Shown here piece by piece: positions 50,775 to 60,106 of a DNA stretch of 64,000 nucleotides (positions within the stretch are counted from its first letter, which is position 1; every line of letters starts with the position of its first letter). The notes beneath the pieces were generated by a model that saw only the letters and a list, made by a program, of their open reading frames with translations, searched no databases and was not told where the DNA came from. The DNA is from Gilvimarinus algae. Lineage in GTDB: Bacteria > Pseudomonadota > Gammaproteobacteria > Pseudomonadales > Cellvibrionaceae. The stretch covers positions 1-64,000 of the forward strand of contig NZ_JAULRT010000062.1 in the NCBI RefSeq assembly GCF_030518215.1. Reading direction: 5' to 3'. Made by a program: the position numbers and the translations under genes.

Positions 50775-52118
50775 ATCCACCTCGCTAAAATTGGCCAGAT
50801 TGGGGAAGGTGTTGGCAAAGTCTGCCGAGGGCAGGCCAAACCAGCTGGCCAGAGTGGCGCCATACTGGTCGATGCCCGTGGTGGGAATAATGCGGCCCTC
50901 GCCGATATCGTCCTCGCTGTGCAGTGCCAGCGAGGGCAGTTGCCCGTAGATCTCTCCACCTTTTACCGCCCCGCCCATGATCAACTGATGCCCGCCCCAG
51001 GCATGGTCGGTGCCGTCGCCATTGCTGGTGAGGGTACGGCCAAAATCCGAGAGGGTAAAGGTGGTAACTTGCTCGGCCAGACCCAGCTCTTCGGTGGCCT
51101 GCTGGAACGCCGAGAGCGCCTGTGACAATTGCCTGAACAGCGCTGGCTGCCGGTTGGCCTGGTCGCCGTGGGTATCAAAATCCCCCATACCGACAAAGAA
51201 GATCTGCCGCTTCACATCCAGCGCGTCGCGCGCCGAGATGAGCCTGGCCACCATGGATAAATCCGTGCCCAGCTTGTCGCCGGGGAAAGTGGTTTGCAGT
51301 GGTGTCTGCGCATCCAGTGCGGCTTTGACATCGCCCGCCAGGGCCCAGGCGCGCTGCTGAATGGCTGCGTACTCGCGCTGAAAAATGTGTTGGTCGGTCC
51401 CTTCAATCAGCGCCCGAAATACCTGGGCACGCGTTGCGTCCGCCGGCTCGCCGCCGGTGTCTTTAAAGTGACTGAGCAGATCCACCCCGTAACCGTTGAC
51501 GGCGTAGGGATAGACATCGCGCCCGCTCTGAAAAAGGTTGTTGCCGCCCAGAGATATGTTCATGGACAGCTGCTGGTTGATGTTCAGCGACTGCATGATA
51601 TCTGCTGCCCGACCCGCCCAGCCAGTGGTCGCCGTGTCCCGGCTCAGGGACTGGACAAAATTTTGTTGGTCGTTGTGCGAGAACAATTGCGGCGGTAAGC
51701 GCACGCGATTGGCTTGGTAGTCGGGCTTGCTCACAGGTTCAATCAGTGCGCCTGTATTGGCGAGCACGGCCAGTTTTTGGTTGTTGTACAAGTTGGCAAG
51801 CTCGCTCATGGCCGGGTGAAAGCCGTAGGGCTGCGAGCCCGCACTCATGGGCAGGAGTTTGGTCCGGTCAACCGCAAGGTTTTGCCGTACCTCGGCGTAG
51901 GTGCTGTAGAGCCCACTGCCGGTGGGGACAATCATATTGTAGGAGTCGTTGCCGCCGTACAGGAACACACACACCAGCGCCTTGTAATCGTCCGCTGCGG
52001 TGGTTTGTGCCATGGCCAACTGCATGCGCGCGCTCAGGGCGGCAAAGCTGGCGCTGCCGAGGCAGGCGGCGAGGGAGCGATGCAAAAAGCGGCGGCGGGA
52101 CAGGTTCTGTTTTGGCAT
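50760..52118 (-). CDS. DUF1501 protein with a Tat signal
   Basis: A 452-residue exported protein of the DUF1501 family, related to sulfatase/alkaline-phosphatase folds. It has a twin-arginine signal (LSRRRFLHRSLAACLG), then ALVCVFLYGGNDSYNMIVP, a typical start, and FTLSDFGRTLTSNGDGTDHAWGG, a conserved block. Export is therefore of a folded protein. It is always found with a DUF1800 partner, as here 12 bases upstream. The biochemical role is not known. Confidence 0.9.
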   Translation of the reverse strand: MPKQNLSRRRFLHRSLAACLGSASFAALSARMQLAMAQTTAADDYKALVCVFLYGGNDSYNMIVPTGSGLYSTYAEVRQNLAVDRTKLLPMSAGSQPYGFHPAMSELANLYNNQKLAVLANTGALIEPVSKPDYQANRVRLPPQLFSHNDQQNFVQSLSRDTATTGWAGRAADIMQSLNINQQLSMNISLGGNNLFQSGRDVYPYAVNGYGVDLLSHFKDTGGEPADATRAQVFRALIEGTDQHIFQREYAAIQQRAWALAGDVKAALDAQTPLQTTFPGDKLGTDLSMVARLISARDALDVKRQIFFVGMGDFDTHGDQANRQPALFRQLSQALSAFQQATEELGLAEQVTTFTLSDFGRTLTSNGDGTDHAWGGHQLIMGGAVKGGEIYGQLPSLALHSEDDIGEGRIIPTTGIDQYGATLASWFGLPSADFANTFPNLANFSEVDLGFV

Positions 52119-52130
52119 AAACCCTCTCTC

Positions 52131-53981
52131 TTATCGCTGCACGGCGAAGTAGGGTGAGGCGGCGATCAGGCTCGCCGCTTCAAAGACCCGCACGCGCTGA
52201 CTGTGCGGATTGTTATCGCCGTGTTCCAGCGTCTCGATGTGCGCGATCAGCAGCTGGCGGGCCTCATCGCTCAGTTGGCCGGCGGTCAGGAGCAAGTCCA
52301 GGCGGTCTATCAGCGCCCCGGCATCGCCCGACAGGGCCTTTTCCCGCGTCATGTCGATGGCGGGCGGGTAGATGTCCCAGTCGTGATTGGCCCGTTGGCT
52401 TTGGACATAGTCGGCATCGGCGTCGCGCCAGAAAATAGCTTCGGTGAGAGCATTGGTTTTGGCGATCATCACGCTCTCGGTGTGCAGCTGAAACTCGGGC
52501 GAGTCCATGTCTTGATCGCTGATTGTGCCCGGATGGGCGTAGTCGGGCCGGTAGAAGTTAAACACTGAAAAAGAGCCATAGGGGCGCTGGCCCAGGGTAC
52601 GGTCGGAGCCCCGGTAGCGAATGCGGGTGCCCGCTACGGCCGTGCCTTCGCGGTTCAGCACCTGCACGCCCTCGGCCTTAAAGACGCGCCACAGGTGCGA
52701 TATCTGCAGCACCGGTTCGCGCAACTTGCCCGCAGTGTCCGGCTGTTCAAGGTGGCCATTGCGAGCCTCGGGGTCGGTTAGGAGCGTGCGAATCACGGCC
52801 TTGAGGTCACCGCGCACGCCAAAACCGTTGTCATTAAAGACCCGGGCCACACGCTCCACATAGCCGGGGCTGGGGTTGCTGGTGACCAGGCGCTTGATCA
52901 ACTGCTGAGCGATAAAAGGTCCGACGTTCGAGTGGTTGAACAGGTTGTCCAGCGCCATCTCAAGGTCGGCTTCAGCGCTCTGGCCCGCCGGTAGCCGCTC
53001 GCCACCGAGCAGCATTTTTTCGCCGGTGTCGTGAATGTCCTGGTAGGCCTTCATGGGCAGGGCTTCGCCCACGGCGTCGCTGGTCCACTCCCACCAGTGG
53101 TTGGTGGTGGCGAAGTTCCAGCCGGTAAAGACCCGGGCAAACGCTTTGATGGTGTCCTGATTGTAAGTCGCAATGGGCTCGCCCTGGGCGTCGGTTTTGA
53201 CGGTTCCGTCGATACTGAGCTCGACCAGACCGATGGTGAAAAGCTGCATCACCTCACGTGCGTAGTTCTCATCCGGGCGGATGTTGCGCACGGGGTCGGC
53301 CTTTTCATTGCGTACCATGCTCAGGTACTCGCCCATCATAGGGTGCAGGGTCACGGCCTCCAGCAGCTCGCGAAAATTGCCAAAGGCGTGTCTTGCCAGG
53401 GTGTCCTGATAGTCGGCTATACCCCGGGTGTCGTTGTAGAGCACATCGGAGACATTGGAGATCACAAAAATCTGACTGAGGGCAAAGGCGACCCGCTGGC
53501 GCAGTTGGTCGTCTCCGCGCAGCGCGATTTCCCACCAGACGTCGCTGCGCTGCAGATCCCGGTAGTAGCCATCGACGCCCTCTATTTCGGGGTTGGGTGT
53601 TGCGTCCCAGCCGAGCTCGGCAAAGCGTGCATCGAGCTGCTCCAGGTGCGATGTGGCCGGTGTGTTGAGCTGCGCCTGTAGCCAGGCGGTTTCGCCCTGG
53701 TTCATTAGCTGGATGATCGACTCTTCGGTAGGGCCAAAGGTGGTTTGTTGTAAAAAGCGCGCGGCGGCCTTGGCCTGCTCCCAGTGGGGATCGTCTTTTA
53801 CAGGCAATTCGGTCACGCTGGGTTCGGGTTCGGGTTCGGGTTCGGGGTTTTGCTGGCCCGGGTTTGTGGGAGCGCTGGTGCCACTGCCACCTGAGCCGCC
53901 GCCTCCACAGCCAAGCGGTACTGAGAGCAGCAATGCCAGCACGAGCGCAAACGACAGACGATTGAAAAGCATAAAGGTCAT
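52131..53981 (-). CDS. DUF1800 protein, probable lipoprotein
   Basis: A 616-residue protein of the DUF1800 family. A hydrophobic start (FALVLALLLSVPLGCGGGGS) with a Cys suggests a lipoprotein, though proline at -3 is atypical. A Gly/Ser and Glu-Pro linker (EPEPEPEP) follows, then the conserved body: ARFLQQTTFGPTEESI, RQRVAFALSQIFVIS, ENYAREVMQLFTIGL and FSVFNFYRPDYAHPG. It acts in the envelope with the DUF1501 protein, but its function is unknown. The linker is coded by a hexanucleotide repeat. Confidence 0.9.
   Translation of the reverse strand: MTFMLFNRLSFALVLALLLSVPLGCGGGGSGGSGTSAPTNPGQQNPEPEPEPEPSVTELPVKDDPHWEQAKAAARFLQQTTFGPTEESIIQLMNQGETAWLQAQLNTPATSHLEQLDARFAELGWDATPNPEIEGVDGYYRDLQRSDVWWEIALRGDDQLRQRVAFALSQIFVISNVSDVLYNDTRGIADYQDTLARHAFGNFRELLEAVTLHPMMGEYLSMVRNEKADPVRNIRPDENYAREVMQLFTIGLVELSIDGTVKTDAQGEPIATYNQDTIKAFARVFTGWNFATTNHWWEWTSDAVGEALPMKAYQDIHDTGEKMLLGGERLPAGQSAEADLEMALDNLFNHSNVGPFIAQQLIKRLVTSNPSPGYVERVARVFNDNGFGVRGDLKAVIRTLLTDPEARNGHLEQPDTAGKLREPVLQISHLWRVFKAEGVQVLNREGTAVAGTRIRYRGSDRTLGQRPYGSFSVFNFYRPDYAHPGTISDQDMDSPEFQLHTESVMIAKTNALTEAIFWRDADADYVQSQRANHDWDIYPPAIDMTREKALSGDAGALIDRLDLLLTAGQLSDEARQLLIAHIETLEHGDNNPHSQRVRVFEAASLIAASPYFAVQR
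53821..53844 (-). repeat. Hexanucleotide repeat coding an EP linker
   Basis: Four tandem copies of GGTTCG (plus strand) encode alternating Glu and Pro behind the lipobox of the DUF1800 protein. Gain or loss of a unit keeps the frame, so the linker length could vary between strains. Confidence 0.7.
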
Positions 53982-54350
53982 GGCGACTATAATTATGGTT
54001 TTCCCCCACTGTGACAGCTGGGCGGGAAAAAGGCCAGCAGAAAGTCATAGTATTTGCTGATTGACGGTTAGCCATTAACAATTTCTGGTTATTTTCCCTC
54101 GTACCTCCTAGCGTATAGCGTAGCGCGCCCCCGCGTGGGCCTAATTCCTTTAAGTACTCTGCGACTTGCCCCAATCGCCTTCTTTAAGTGCCAGACACAC
54201 TCTGATCCTGAGTAAGCCACTTACTTCGGTGTTCGAGCGATTGGCACCGCCATTGCAATATCCCTGATTAGAGCACTCAGCAGTGGTTAATTGAGGCACT
54301 TTTTTCAATTTACTCGAGTTTTATGTATGGCTTACAAAATGGAGAAAATT
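53982..54350. other. Intergenic region between divergent genes
   Basis: About 370 bases separating the DUF1800 gene (minus strand) and the DUF4398 lipoprotein gene (plus strand). It should contain both promoters. I see no gene with good starts and no clear repeat. Confidence 0.5.
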
Positions 54351-54707
54351 ATGAAACGACTGGTATCAGTAATGTCGCTGCTTTTACTGAGCATGGTCAT
54401 GGTCGGTTGCGCCACTCAGGCGCCGGTGCCGGACACCTTGCTGACGCAAACCGAATCGCGCATCGAGCAGGCGAAATCGCTGAATGCGGAACGTCACGCC
54501 CCGGTGGTGTTTCGCGATGCGCAAAAGCATTTGAACAGCGCGAAGACGAGTATTGAAAAAGAGCAGTACGTCGAGGCTCGTCAATACCTGGAAAAATCTC
54601 TCGCCGATGTCGAGCTCGCGATTGCTACCAGCAACGCGGCCAAGTCGAAAAGAGCGTCGGAGCAAGTTGAGGAAAACTTGAGAGTGCTTGAGCGAGAGCT
54701 TCGCTAA
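54351..54707 (+). CDS. DUF4398 lipoprotein
   Basis: A 118-residue lipoprotein: MKRLVSVMSLLLLSMVMVGC has a lipobox ending in VGC. The mature part is a helical DUF4398 domain (ARQYLEKSLADVELAIATSNAAK) with coiled-coil character. GGAG lies before the ATG at 54351; upstream in-frame starts would spoil the signal. It is probably cotranscribed with the OmpA-like gene 38 bases downstream, whose N-terminal half is of the same type. Confidence 0.88.
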   Translation: MKRLVSVMSLLLLSMVMVGCATQAPVPDTLLTQTESRIEQAKSLNAERHAPVVFRDAQKHLNSAKTSIEKEQYVEARQYLEKSLADVELAIATSNAAKSKRASEQVEENLRVLERELR

Positions 54708-54745
54708 GCATCGCGTCGACGAAATGAATCTTAGGAGGAATACCC

Positions 54746-55660
54746 ATGTTAAAGAAAGATTATGTCATCGCGGCGCTGTTGTCTGTACTGCTGATTGCCG
54801 GTTGCGCCACTACCCAGGAAACCGATAGCCGTCTTGAACAGTTGCAAGATCAGTACACTCTGGTGTCCAGCTCTGAGAACGCCAGTGAGTACGCGCCCGT
54901 GCAGTTAAAAGAGGCCGAAGAGGCGCTGAACAAGTTGGAGCGTATGCTTGAGCAGGACGCCAAGGAGTCGCAAGTGGCGCATCAGGTATACATTGTTGAG
55001 CGCAAGCTCGATGTGGCTGTTCAAACAGCGCGTATGAACAAAGCCGATGAGGTGGTGGAGCAGGCTGGTGAGCGTCGCAACGAGCTACTCTTGGCCGCGC
55101 GTACGCAGCGCGCCGAGCAGGCCGAGGCTCGCGCTGCCGAGAAAGAGCAGCAGGCGGTGCTCGCCGAGCAGCGCGCCGAGCGTGCACGCCGCGAGGCCCT
55201 GGCCGCACAAGCACTGGCCGATCAAATGAGTGAGCGCGCTAAAGCGCTGGAGAATGAGCTGGAAAACATCTCCACCGAAAAGACCGAGCGCGGTTTGGTG
55301 CTGACACTGGGTAACATTTTGTTTGAAGTGGACGAAGCTACCATCAAAGCCGGCGCTGAACGCACTCTGGTACGCGTGGCCGCCTTTTTGAAGGAATACC
55401 CGGAGCGCGATGTGGTGATTGAAGGCTTTACCGACAGCACAGGTGATGACGCTTACAACCTGAATTTGTCCGATCGTAGGGCAGCCTCTGTGAAGGAAAA
55501 TCTAGTGGCCAATGGTGTAGCCTCAGAGCGCGTCACCACCAAAGGCTATGGCGAAGCACACCCGGTCGCAAGCAATAACACAGCCGCGGGCCGTCTGCAA
55601 AACCGTCGCGTGGAAATCATTATTGCCAACGAAGGCGAAACTGTAGAGTCACGCCAGTGA
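54746..55660 (+). CDS. OmpA-family lipoprotein with DUF4398 and coiled coil
   Basis: A 304-residue lipoprotein. Lipobox IAGC at residue 20, a DUF4398-like region (EYAPVQLKEAEEALNKLE), a long Ala/Glu/Arg coiled coil (about 105-180) and a C-terminal OmpA domain: VIEGFTDSTGDDAYNLNLSDRRA and NRRVEI, which bind peptidoglycan. It would tie the outer membrane to the cell wall. AGGAGG precedes the start. A strong terminator follows at 55704. Confidence 0.93.
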   Translation: MLKKDYVIAALLSVLLIAGCATTQETDSRLEQLQDQYTLVSSSENASEYAPVQLKEAEEALNKLERMLEQDAKESQVAHQVYIVERKLDVAVQTARMNKADEVVEQAGERRNELLLAARTQRAEQAEARAAEKEQQAVLAEQRAERARREALAAQALADQMSERAKALENELENISTEKTERGLVLTLGNILFEVDEATIKAGAERTLVRVAAFLKEYPERDVVIEGFTDSTGDDAYNLNLSDRRAASVKENLVANGVASERVTTKGYGEAHPVASNNTAAGRLQNRRVEIIIANEGETVESRQ

Positions 55661-55703
55661 GTCCCACAAAGCGTGGATGCTTCTGAAAGTGCATTAGCAA
55701 AAG

Positions 55704-55729
55704 AGAGGCCCGAGGGGCCTCTTTTTTTT
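55704..55729 (+). terminator. Terminator of the DUF4398/OmpA operon
   Basis: AGAGGCCC and GGGCCTCT with a 3-base loop, followed by eight T. It also separates this operon from the convergent ebo operon that ends at 55738. Confidence 0.88.
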
Positions 55730-55737
55730 GGACGACA

Positions 55738-56451
55738 TTAATCCCCGCGAACGTATTTTTGGCCCCAGCGCGTTAGCAGCAGTGTCGCAATACCTGCAAG
55801 CAGCCAGGCGGGCGAAAGGAGTATCGCCAGTGCGATGCCGTCCACCAGCCCCATAGCGGCAATCATCCAGGGAATCACCGGAAAACCAAAGCCGTTTGGC
55901 CGGCTATTTTCCAGTCGCGCCACAACCGTTACCAGCAAAGTGTAGCCACACTGAATAGATCCCATAACCAATACGGCGGTGGGCGCCGAGCCGAACAGCG
56001 CGTAGGCCGCCACAAGGTAAACGCCCAGGCGTGTCAGTGCCATAAGAATAACGGTGGCCCAGTGCTTTTTGTGCAGCAGGTCATAGGCGAGAATCAGCGC
56101 CAGCAGAGCTGCCGCGATAATGATGCCACGGTTGCTTGGCGTCAGCAGCAGCGCGGCAAAGCCGAGAGAAAACAGCATCAGGGTCAGTGTTAACACCTTC
56201 CGGGCACTGATTTTTCCGGCGGGTATAGGGCGATAGGGCTGATGCTCGGCGTCCCAGTGCCGGTCGCAGTAGTCGTTAAAGCACATCCCCGCCGCGTAAA
56301 ACAAACTCATGGCAAGCATGGTGGCAAGCATGCCCATGACCGGAATGGGGAAGCCGTAAAACCCTGCGGTGAGCGCCGAGGCGGCCAGCACATTCATCCA
56401 TACGGTGGGCAGGTTGCTGACCCGCCCGAGCGCGAGTGCGGTCTTGATCAT
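55738..56451 (-). CDS. eboC: UbiA-like prenyltransferase, EboC
   Basis: A 237-residue membrane protein of the UbiA superfamily with about eight helices. The first Asp-rich motif is FNDYCDRHWDAEH (N59, D60, D63, D67), which binds the prenyl diphosphate through magnesium. As EboC of the ebo set it is proposed to handle a lipid carrier or prenyl group during metabolite transfer. It starts in a four-base overlap with eboF (ATGA) and is the last gene of the operon. Confidence 0.9.
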   Translation of the reverse strand: MIKTALALGRVSNLPTVWMNVLAASALTAGFYGFPIPVMGMLATMLAMSLFYAAGMCFNDYCDRHWDAEHQPYRPIPAGKISARKVLTLTLMLFSLGFAALLLTPSNRGIIIAAALLALILAYDLLHKKHWATVILMALTRLGVYLVAAYALFGSAPTAVLVMGSIQCGYTLLVTVVARLENSRPNGFGFPVIPWMIAAMGLVDGIALAILLSPAWLLAGIATLLLTRWGQKYVRGD

Positions 56452-57836
56452 GTCGTGTCTCCGTCCTGGGGTTCGCTGAACACATGCCGGAGAATCAGGT
56501 CGCAGACGTCTGTAGCGTGAATTTGTTGTTCGGGCACCAGCGCCGGATTGCTGCTGATAAACACTGGCGTCGTGTAGTCCGAGCCGTCCCAAACACCGTG
56601 CGAGCCTTTTATTTGTGTGGCGTCGGTGGAAATTACGTCCAGCACATAGCGAAAGCCCAGTTTCTTTTGCAATAACCGCTGGGCGACTTTTAGCTTGGGC
56701 AATTTGAGTTCGGGGTTTAAAAACATCTCGCAAGGATCAAAGCCGGGCTTTTTGTGAATTTCCACCTGGTGGGCGTAATCGGGCGCGCGGTCTTTATCCT
56801 GCCAGTAGTAGTAGGTAAACCAGCTGTCTGGTTCGGCCAGAAGAATCAGTTCGCCGGCCCGTTCGTGATCCAGGCCGTACTCGGCGCGCTCGGCACCTTC
56901 AAGGACTTTCGCCACACCGGGCGTCGCTTGAAACAGCGCTTTAATCTCAGCGATGTCGGTGTGTTCCTGAACGTAGATATGGGCAATCTGGTGATCGCTC
57001 ATGGCAAAGGCGCGACAGGTGTGAAAGTCCAGATACTCCCGGCCCAGATCCACTTTAAGCGACAGCTTGCCGGCCTCGCGCAGTATGCGGTTGGGATGCA
57101 CCGGCCGATTTACCGGGCCGATACCGTATTCTGACAAAATAATAATCTGGCAGTCGCGTGCGCTGAAATAATCGATCAGTTCGCCGACCAGATCGTCGAT
57201 CTCTTTTAGGTCTTTGTCGATGTCGCCATCCGGACCGAATTTTTGCAGGCAATAATCCAGATGCGGCAGGTAGACCAGTTGCAGGCTCGGTTGGTGCTCG
57301 CGCTCCATGTACATGGCGGCGTCGGCAATCCAGCGGCTGGATTTGATGCTGGTCATGGGTCCCCAGAAGTTGAACAAGGGGAAGGTGCCAAACTCTTCGG
57401 TCAGTTTCTCGCGCAGCTCCAGTGGGTAGGTGTAGCAGTCGGGCAGCTTGCGCCCGTCAGCCAGATACAGCGGGCGCGGTGTTAGCGTGTAGTCGGCTTC
57501 GGTGGCCATGGCGTACCACCAAAAGGTATTGGAACAGGTGAAGTCTTTGTTACGTGCGCGGGCAATGTCCCAAATCTTGGGCGCCTGTATGAGCTTGTTG
57601 CTCTGGCGCCAGAGCCAGACTTCATTTTGATCGCGAAAGTACCAGCCGTTGGCAACGATGCCGTGTTCGCTGGGTTGTTTGCCGGTCAGATAAGTGGCCT
57701 GGGCACTGCAGGTGACCGCCGGGGTCACCGGCTTGATGGTGGTGCTGTGTGCGGCCAGTTTTTGGATGTTGGGTGTACGCTCGCCGATCAGCGCGCGAGT
57801 CAGTCCAACGACGTTGAGAACAACCGTTCTTTGCAT
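56448..57836 (-). CDS. eboF: Alkaline-phosphatase-superfamily pyrophosphatase, EboF
   Basis: A 462-residue nucleotide pyrophosphatase/phosphodiesterase-like enzyme. VVLNVVGLTRAL is the metal-binding start; the nucleophile is Thr42 in TPAVTCSAQATYLTG; LPHLDYCLQKFG and LSEYGIGPV supply other metal ligands. It would cleave a phosphodiester or pyrophosphate. The ATG at 57836 is preferred because family members start with this strand. It follows eboE by 24 bases. Confidence 0.88.
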   Translation of the reverse strand: MQRTVVLNVVGLTRALIGERTPNIQKLAAHSTTIKPVTPAVTCSAQATYLTGKQPSEHGIVANGWYFRDQNEVWLWRQSNKLIQAPKIWDIARARNKDFTCSNTFWWYAMATEADYTLTPRPLYLADGRKLPDCYTYPLELREKLTEEFGTFPLFNFWGPMTSIKSSRWIADAAMYMEREHQPSLQLVYLPHLDYCLQKFGPDGDIDKDLKEIDDLVGELIDYFSARDCQIIILSEYGIGPVNRPVHPNRILREAGKLSLKVDLGREYLDFHTCRAFAMSDHQIAHIYVQEHTDIAEIKALFQATPGVAKVLEGAERAEYGLDHERAGELILLAEPDSWFTYYYWQDKDRAPDYAHQVEIHKKPGFDPCEMFLNPELKLPKLKVAQRLLQKKLGFRYVLDVISTDATQIKGSHGVWDGSDYTTPVFISSNPALVPEQQIHATDVCDLILRHVFSEPQDGDTT

Positions 57837-57860
57837 GGTAAGCCCCGTGTGCAAGGAATT

Positions 57861-58964
57861 TTAGTGCTCGAGCAGCGCTGTTACCCACATTAGCTCGCGC
57901 GCGATATTCTCGCCCACGCTGCCGTGGCGCAGGTTTTCTGGTATGGCGGCGAAACTGTAGGTTTCCACCTCCAGCGGTATGTCGCTATCGAGCAGCGGTA
58001 ACAGATCACGCAAGAAGTCCTGCGTTGTGCCCACCTGGCCCAGGTGCTCGCAAAACACCGGGATGTGAAAGTGCACGCGGCACTCATCAAAGTGCGCGCC
58101 GCCGCTAAGTGCCTGAGTAAAGTCCGCCAGATCGGTAAAGCGCTGCAGCTGGCCGCTGCGCGAGTCGCGCGCTACCGCTTGATGCAGGTAGACGGGCTCG
58201 TCAAAGTTTGCCAAGTGTTGTATTTCCGCGCCTTGCGCTTTTAACGCACTGGAGACTTGCACTTTGCCGATGGTAATGTGTTCGCGGGTAATGCGCGCCA
58301 GGCAGTCGGCGGCCGACTCGAACTCAACCGCCTGATGGCAACAGTCAAAGCAAAGGCCCACGTAAGGGCGCAAGGTGTCGGGCAGCTGCAGGCGCCGGAA
58401 AAAGTCGATGGCCTCATCGGTGGTTTCGAGCACGCACATGGGTTCTGGCTCAATGGAGAGGACAAGCCTTATGCCGCTTTGCTCGTGAATATGTCGGTAG
58501 TGCTCGGCCACCTCCCGTACATGCTCTAGCGCTATGGCCCAGTCACTGTCGCGGAAAGCCGGTTTGAAGGCGATGGGTACGGTAGAGATGGAGATGCGCT
58601 TGGCGTCCGGCGCCAGGGCTACGGCTAAATCGCCCAGGCGTTTGCTGTAGGCAACGCGCTCGCGTTCGCGCCAGTCGGGCAGATAGACGTTTTCTTTGAC
58701 CCGTGTTTCATGGAACGTGCCGTAGGGGAAACCGTTAATGGTCAGCAGGTAGGCGTTGTGCTCGCGGCACCAGCGCTGAAATTCGGCAATGGCCTTGTTG
58801 TCCGCTTCCATGACGGCCTGATGGGCAATGCGCAATCCCAGCGGGAAGGGCGTATTACCCGGCAGGCGGCTTTTGACATCCAGCGCGTGGCTGTTGAGGT
58901 TGTGCATCACATCCGCCCAGGACTCGCCAGGATGAATATTGCTGCAGTAGGTCAGTTCGGCCAT
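57861..58964 (-). CDS. eboE: TIM-barrel metabolite traffic protein, EboE
   Basis: A 367-residue xylose-isomerase-like TIM barrel. AELTYCSNIHPGESWADV is the typical start; LVLSIEPEPMCVLET, GLCFDCCHQAVEF and YLHQAVARDS hold likely metal ligands. EboE belongs to the conserved ebo set. The ATG at 58964 overlaps the eboD stop by 13 bases. Confidence 0.9.
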   Translation of the reverse strand: MAELTYCSNIHPGESWADVMHNLNSHALDVKSRLPGNTPFPLGLRIAHQAVMEADNKAIAEFQRWCREHNAYLLTINGFPYGTFHETRVKENVYLPDWRERERVAYSKRLGDLAVALAPDAKRISISTVPIAFKPAFRDSDWAIALEHVREVAEHYRHIHEQSGIRLVLSIEPEPMCVLETTDEAIDFFRRLQLPDTLRPYVGLCFDCCHQAVEFESAADCLARITREHITIGKVQVSSALKAQGAEIQHLANFDEPVYLHQAVARDSRSGQLQRFTDLADFTQALSGGAHFDECRVHFHIPVFCEHLGQVGTTQDFLRDLLPLLDSDIPLEVETYSFAAIPENLRHGSVGENIARELMWVTALLEH

Positions 58965-60097
58965 GCACCCTCCAGCAGGTGCTGGCGGCATTGCTCCATG
59001 GTCTGGTGGTCAATTTCGTTGACTTCCTGTGCCGCGCCTTCGCGGGTGAGCAGGGTAATGCAAAGTCTGCCGCCCAGGTGCTCGCGAAAATCTTCCAGCG
59101 CCTTGTGAATATCCAGCGACTCGAGTGCCCGGTGGGTGAGCCTAAAGCCAACGCCTTCCAGGGTGTCGCGAATGCGCCCCAGGGTTTTGGCGTCGATCAT
59201 GCCCTTTAAGTGCGAATAGAGAGAGTCCAGCGCTATGCCAATGGCGACGGCCTCGCCGTGGCGCAGCTCGCTGGCGGAGAGTTCTTCCAGCCGGTGGGCG
59301 CACCAGTGGCCAAAATCCAGTGGCCGGGCACTGCCTTGCTCAAACGGATCGCCGCTGGTTCGGATGTGCGCCAGATGCAGCTCAGCGCAGCGGGTGATCA
59401 TGTGCTCGGTTTCTTCCTGACTGAACTGGGCCAGTGCCTGGCGGTTGTCGTACAGCCAGTTGAAAAACTCACCGTCGCGAATCAAAGAGACCTTGACGGC
59501 TTCGGCAATACCGCTGACGCGATCGCGTTTGGGCAGCGTCGATAAAAAGTCAAAATCGTTGATGACCGCAAACGGCGCCGCAAAGGTACCGAGGTAATTT
59601 TTGCGGCCGCGATAGTTCACGGCATTTTTCACGCCGATGCCTGCATCGTTTTGCGCGAGCACAGTAGTAGGCATACGGATCAGGCGAATACCGCGGTGTG
59701 CGGTCGCTGCCGCATAGCCGATGGCGTCTATCACGGCGCCGCCGCCAATCACCAGCGCAAAGCTGTGACGATCAATATTCTGTGTCTGGGTGCGCTGATA
59801 AAACTCATCGACCTCGACCGGGTCGGATTTGCTGATCTCACCGCCGCGTACAATCAGCGGTGGCTCAATCAGTTCCAGCACTTCGTTGTGAATCTCGGCG
59901 TAGAACTGTAGTCGCTCCACCAGATCGGGGTGCGATTCCAGCACATTTTGATCAATGACCGGCAGCACCCGGTGGGGGCCTTCACCGGCGCGCTGGAGTA
60001 TGTCCGTCAGTAGGCTGTTTTCGGGCGCCAGTGTGTCCCGGTCAAAGCACACCGGGAAGGCGTGAGTCATGGTAAAGGTTTGGTCTATCTGGTACAC
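58952..60097 (-). CDS. eboD: Sugar phosphate cyclase (DHQ synthase-like), EboD
   Basis: A 381-residue enzyme of the 3-dehydroquinate synthase superfamily. FALVIGGGAVIDAIGYAAA binds NAD; zinc ligands appear in GIAEAVKVSLI, DFGHWCAHRLE and RHGEAVAIGIA. It is not expected to be the shikimate enzyme, since it lies in the ebo operon and diverges from AroB; such enzymes cyclise other sugar phosphates. The start is a GTG with AGGAC upstream. Confidence 0.9.
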   Translation of the reverse strand: MYQIDQTFTMTHAFPVCFDRDTLAPENSLLTDILQRAGEGPHRVLPVIDQNVLESHPDLVERLQFYAEIHNEVLELIEPPLIVRGGEISKSDPVEVDEFYQRTQTQNIDRHSFALVIGGGAVIDAIGYAAATAHRGIRLIRMPTTVLAQNDAGIGVKNAVNYRGRKNYLGTFAAPFAVINDFDFLSTLPKRDRVSGIAEAVKVSLIRDGEFFNWLYDNRQALAQFSQEETEHMITRCAELHLAHIRTSGDPFEQGSARPLDFGHWCAHRLEELSASELRHGEAVAIGIALDSLYSHLKGMIDAKTLGRIRDTLEGVGFRLTHRALESLDIHKALEDFREHLGGRLCITLLTREGAAQEVNEIDHQTMEQCRQHLLEGAWPN

Positions 60098-60106
60098 AGT
60101 GCCGTC

